From Phoronis australis (Eukaryota > Phoronida > Phoronidae), in NCBI GenBank assembly GCA_002633005.1, contig NMRA01000050.1:984637-1048636 (forward strand): DNA of 64,000 bases. The letters run 5' to 3'. Positions 61,931 through 64,000 of this stretch are shown in pieces. The translations under genes were made by a program, and so were the position numbers. Below the pieces are notes generated by a model. It was not told where the DNA came from. It did not search any database and saw nothing but the letters and a program-made list of their open reading frames with translations. How positions within the stretch are numbered: position 1 is the stretch's first letter; the number at the start of each line of letters is the position of its first letter.

Positions 61931-63100
61931 TTTTCGGTGGCCAAATTAACGTACATGTAACACTGCGCAACATTAAGTTTATACAGTAGCACATTTCCGA
62001 CAAGTCTGTTTAGTTAACCCAATGTCTATAGAACTAGAAGGTTCAGGAAAAGCAAAATCGAGTCGCGTGTGTGTCCTCACAGGTACATATATACATGTAG
62101 AGCATTACTGAGGTGTAAGATATCCATTTTAATCTCTCCCAGCCCCCACTTGTGGAGCAGCCATGTAGTGATCAATTTATTCTCGACAAGGTTTTTTTCA
62201 GTATTTTTGGAGCTTATATATAAATTAAAACAGAGGTATGTGACGCCAATGCGTCAGCACTAGTCGATTTTCTGGCGGGGTACACCACACCTTTTTGGTT
62301 ACGAAGCGATATTTGAGTTTTGACGTCATCGTTACTTCCTTCCTGTTGGCACACATCACACGTGACCTCTGACCTTTCACCTTAGACCTATGGCTTTTGA
62401 CTGAGGCGCCTCCCAAACAGGGCGTCCAAACAACTTACTATACTACTAACCTTAAATTCAAGTACATTTGACAACAAAAATATAATAAATCTAAATGTAC
62501 GTTCACAAAAAGTTCATGTCTATCATCAGCGACTTATGAACACGAATTCCAATTTGTAATGTTTTATTTCAGAGGGTCCCCCAATTTTCAACCAAAGACG
62601 TCGGTTTCATAACTTTAACCAATGAGAAGTTATGTCAAACAATATTCGACAGCCCTACCTTTCAGAGTAGTGTGAAAAAGTACAGGCTTCACGTCCATTA
62701 ATAGTAGAATGTCCAATCCCTGTTTTATGCATATACTTCGGTCACACAAACATTGATAAAATACAAATTTAATTGATATTTTGTTCTTAAAGAGTAGTAG
62801 AAAGAGAAATTACATGTTTTTGTCGTCCGCGCGAATGGTTTGCCTCATAAAAAACTTGGCCTGTAGATTTTTACAACTAAGACGGTATACAGAACCCATC
62901 GGTATCAGAAATTTTGATCTCGCTCTTTTTTGTGGAGCAAGACAATTACCGCATTAGCGATGACTTCAAGTCAATAAAACACTAACTGAAATAAATCAAA
63001 CTATCGTAGACTAAATTTCTATCAAATTTGCTTCCGAAATTGAAGTCTCTATCAAAAATTTTGTTGTGGTCGTTTTTCCCAGGTTATACGGTAAACATTA
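61930..63100. other. Intergenic sequence with a cluster of transcription-factor-like sites
   Basis: No gene is visible. The block 62321-62389 contains a CRE, an E-box and four spaced nuclear-receptor half-sites (listed separately). From 62885 the interspersed repeat family begins. Confidence 0.45.
62321..62389. promoter_or_regulatory. CRE, CACGTG and four DR1-spaced nuclear-receptor half-sites
   Basis: TGACGTCA lies at 62321-62328 and CACGTG at 62359-62364. Four half-sites follow with 1-bp spacing: TGACCT 62363-62368, TGACCT 62370-62375, TCACCT 62377-62382 and AGACCT 62384-62389 (AGGTCA-like on the minus strand). Such DR1 spacing suits RXR/HNF4/COUP-TF type receptors. Function is inferred only. 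Confidence 0.4.
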
Positions 63101-63640
63101 GACAAAATACGAGGTCATTGCTTCTGTTGTGCTTACCAAAGGAAGCGTGTTTAATGTAGTGGCGGATACACAATTGGTATATGACCTTTGAGCGCCAACA
63201 GTAACAATAACAATACAAACTTGTTACTTGATCCTAGAAACTCCTTTCGTCTTAAGTTTAAACTGGTACGGGGTGCATTTTTACTGTACCAAGAAACCAT
63301 TCATGTTAAGAAAACAATGGAAAGTACATAGGGACACATCTATAAATTCGAGCTGGCGCATTTCACAGAATTTCTTTCAAACAACCCAAGAAGGAAGCCG
63401 TTAAGTGTGTGAACCCATTTTCTCCGTGTGACGAATACCATGCATGAAACATGACCTCGCTTTGACAAAATGTAACAATGGTAAATTTCTCGCATGTGCA
63501 TTCGACGTAAATTGTAGCAATTACACGAAATGTAATAACTTATTACATTTTAGGAGAGGCCTAGCAACATAAAATGTAACAATGGCGTAAAATGTAACAG
63601 CTGTTACATTTTACGAAATTACTACATTTTACCATAGACT
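62885..63640. repeat. Interspersed repeat, fuller copy of the 25010/26440 family
   Basis: This copy joins both parts seen split at 25010-25240 and 26440-26800, apart from differing middle sequence. It carries repeated TGTTACATTTTACG words and a perfect 30-bp palindrome at 63586-63615 centred on CAGCTG. Confidence 0.7.
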
Positions 63641-63782
63641 ATAGTACATGGACCGCCAACTCCGTATACTTTCAATGGACGAAATCTGTGTGCTTGCGCA
63701 CAAGCCTTTACGTCATTATTCACTGGCGACACCTGGCTAAATTATCTGGTGTAATTTCCGGCAAGTACGTCGTCTGCTAATC

Positions 63783-64000
63783 ATGGTCGGCTGCGGTGTG
63801 GCCGGTTGTTCGGCTACGCAGGCGAAATGCAGAGGCGTTAGCTTCCATAGTGTACGGAGACCCCAAAATCCGCTGTGGGAGAAAAAGTTATGTTCTCGCG
63901 TCGACGTGAATGGAAGTTGTTCTTCCAAAAAAAACTTGTACATTTGTTCACGTCACTTCGAAGATGGGTGTTTTTTAAGAGGCTCTGGTAGGCCTACTAC
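63783..64000 (+). CDS. THAP-type zinc-finger protein, N-terminus, runs off the window
   Basis: From ATG 63783 the frame is open to the window edge (72 codons). It starts MVGCGVAGCS (C-x4-C of the THAP finger), continues VSFHSVRRPQNPLWEKKL with the invariant Trp, and has LYICSRHFEDGCF, the C-x2-H pair followed by the usual F. This is the first three quarters of a THAP DNA-binding domain; the AVPTIF-like box would lie beyond 64000. It differs strongly from the THAP exon at 23811-24118, so it is another family member, either a host gene or a transposase. Confidence 0.8.
   Translation, partial: MVGCGVAGCSATQAKCRGVSFHSVRRPQNPLWEKKLCSRVDVNGSCSSKKNLYICSRHFEDGCFLRGSGRPT

Overview
The window looks like AT-rich nuclear DNA of an animal, probably a marine invertebrate. 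The evidence is GT/AG introns of 0.3-4 kb, sparse short exons, many ACATGTA-type words, and a heavy load of decayed LINE, mariner, MITE, tRNA-SINE and tandem repeats. The phylum cannot be fixed from the sequence alone. Four single-base Ns (13359, 16731, 29836, 39236) mark unresolved bases or gaps, and two of them sit exactly between near-identical direct repeats.

Layout: (1) 2.2-8.0 kb, plus strand: the 3' part of an unrecognised gene (four exons, 481 codons), with a weakly YEATS-like start and a long Ser-rich/basic tail; its introns hold a 21-bp minisatellite. (2) 10.4-23.1 kb, plus strand: an eight-exon gene (432 aa) whose C-terminal half is a TOG/HEAT domain of the TOGARAM/CLASP type. Its introns carry a LINE relic with an internally amplified 32-bp repeat, and a dead mariner that lies inside a fold-back element and is itself split by a MITE. 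(3) 23.5-24.1 kb: a THAP zinc-finger first exon (minus) lying tail-to-tail with a P2X7-C-terminal-like exon (plus). (4) 25-31 kb: repeat-rich DNA, including the 3' end of a LINE and an 894-bp direct repeat on either side of an N. (5) 32.0-45.8 kb, minus strand: a serine carboxypeptidase gene of the CPVL type rebuilt from 13 exons (478 codons, full catalytic triad) that has one in-frame TAG in exon 8. Its large introns contain an endonuclease-bearing LINE with its polymerase deleted, an LTR-like promoter with two perfect heat-shock elements, a tRNA-like SINE and a long inverted-repeat element. (6) 48.1-49.7 kb: a higher-order repeat (about 455 bp made of about 150-bp units) followed by a tRNA-like sequence. 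(7) 53.4-56.5 kb, minus strand: a three-exon Ly6/Quiver-like secreted, probably GPI-anchored protein (144 aa). (8) 56.9-59.4 kb: a 1.2-kb tandem duplication carrying YY1-like and ETS-like motifs plus twin palindromes. (9) 59.5-61.9 kb, minus strand: a 5'-truncated LINE with a recognisable polymerase. (10) The right end carries a nuclear-receptor half-site array and begins a second THAP ORF that runs off the window.

The genes do not form a functional unit. They are ordinary dispersed animal genes (microtubule regulation, lysosomal-type peptidase, membrane Ly6 protein, THAP DNA-binding proteins) separated by mobile DNA. Exon joins were inferred by hand from splice consensus and phase agreement, without transcript data.
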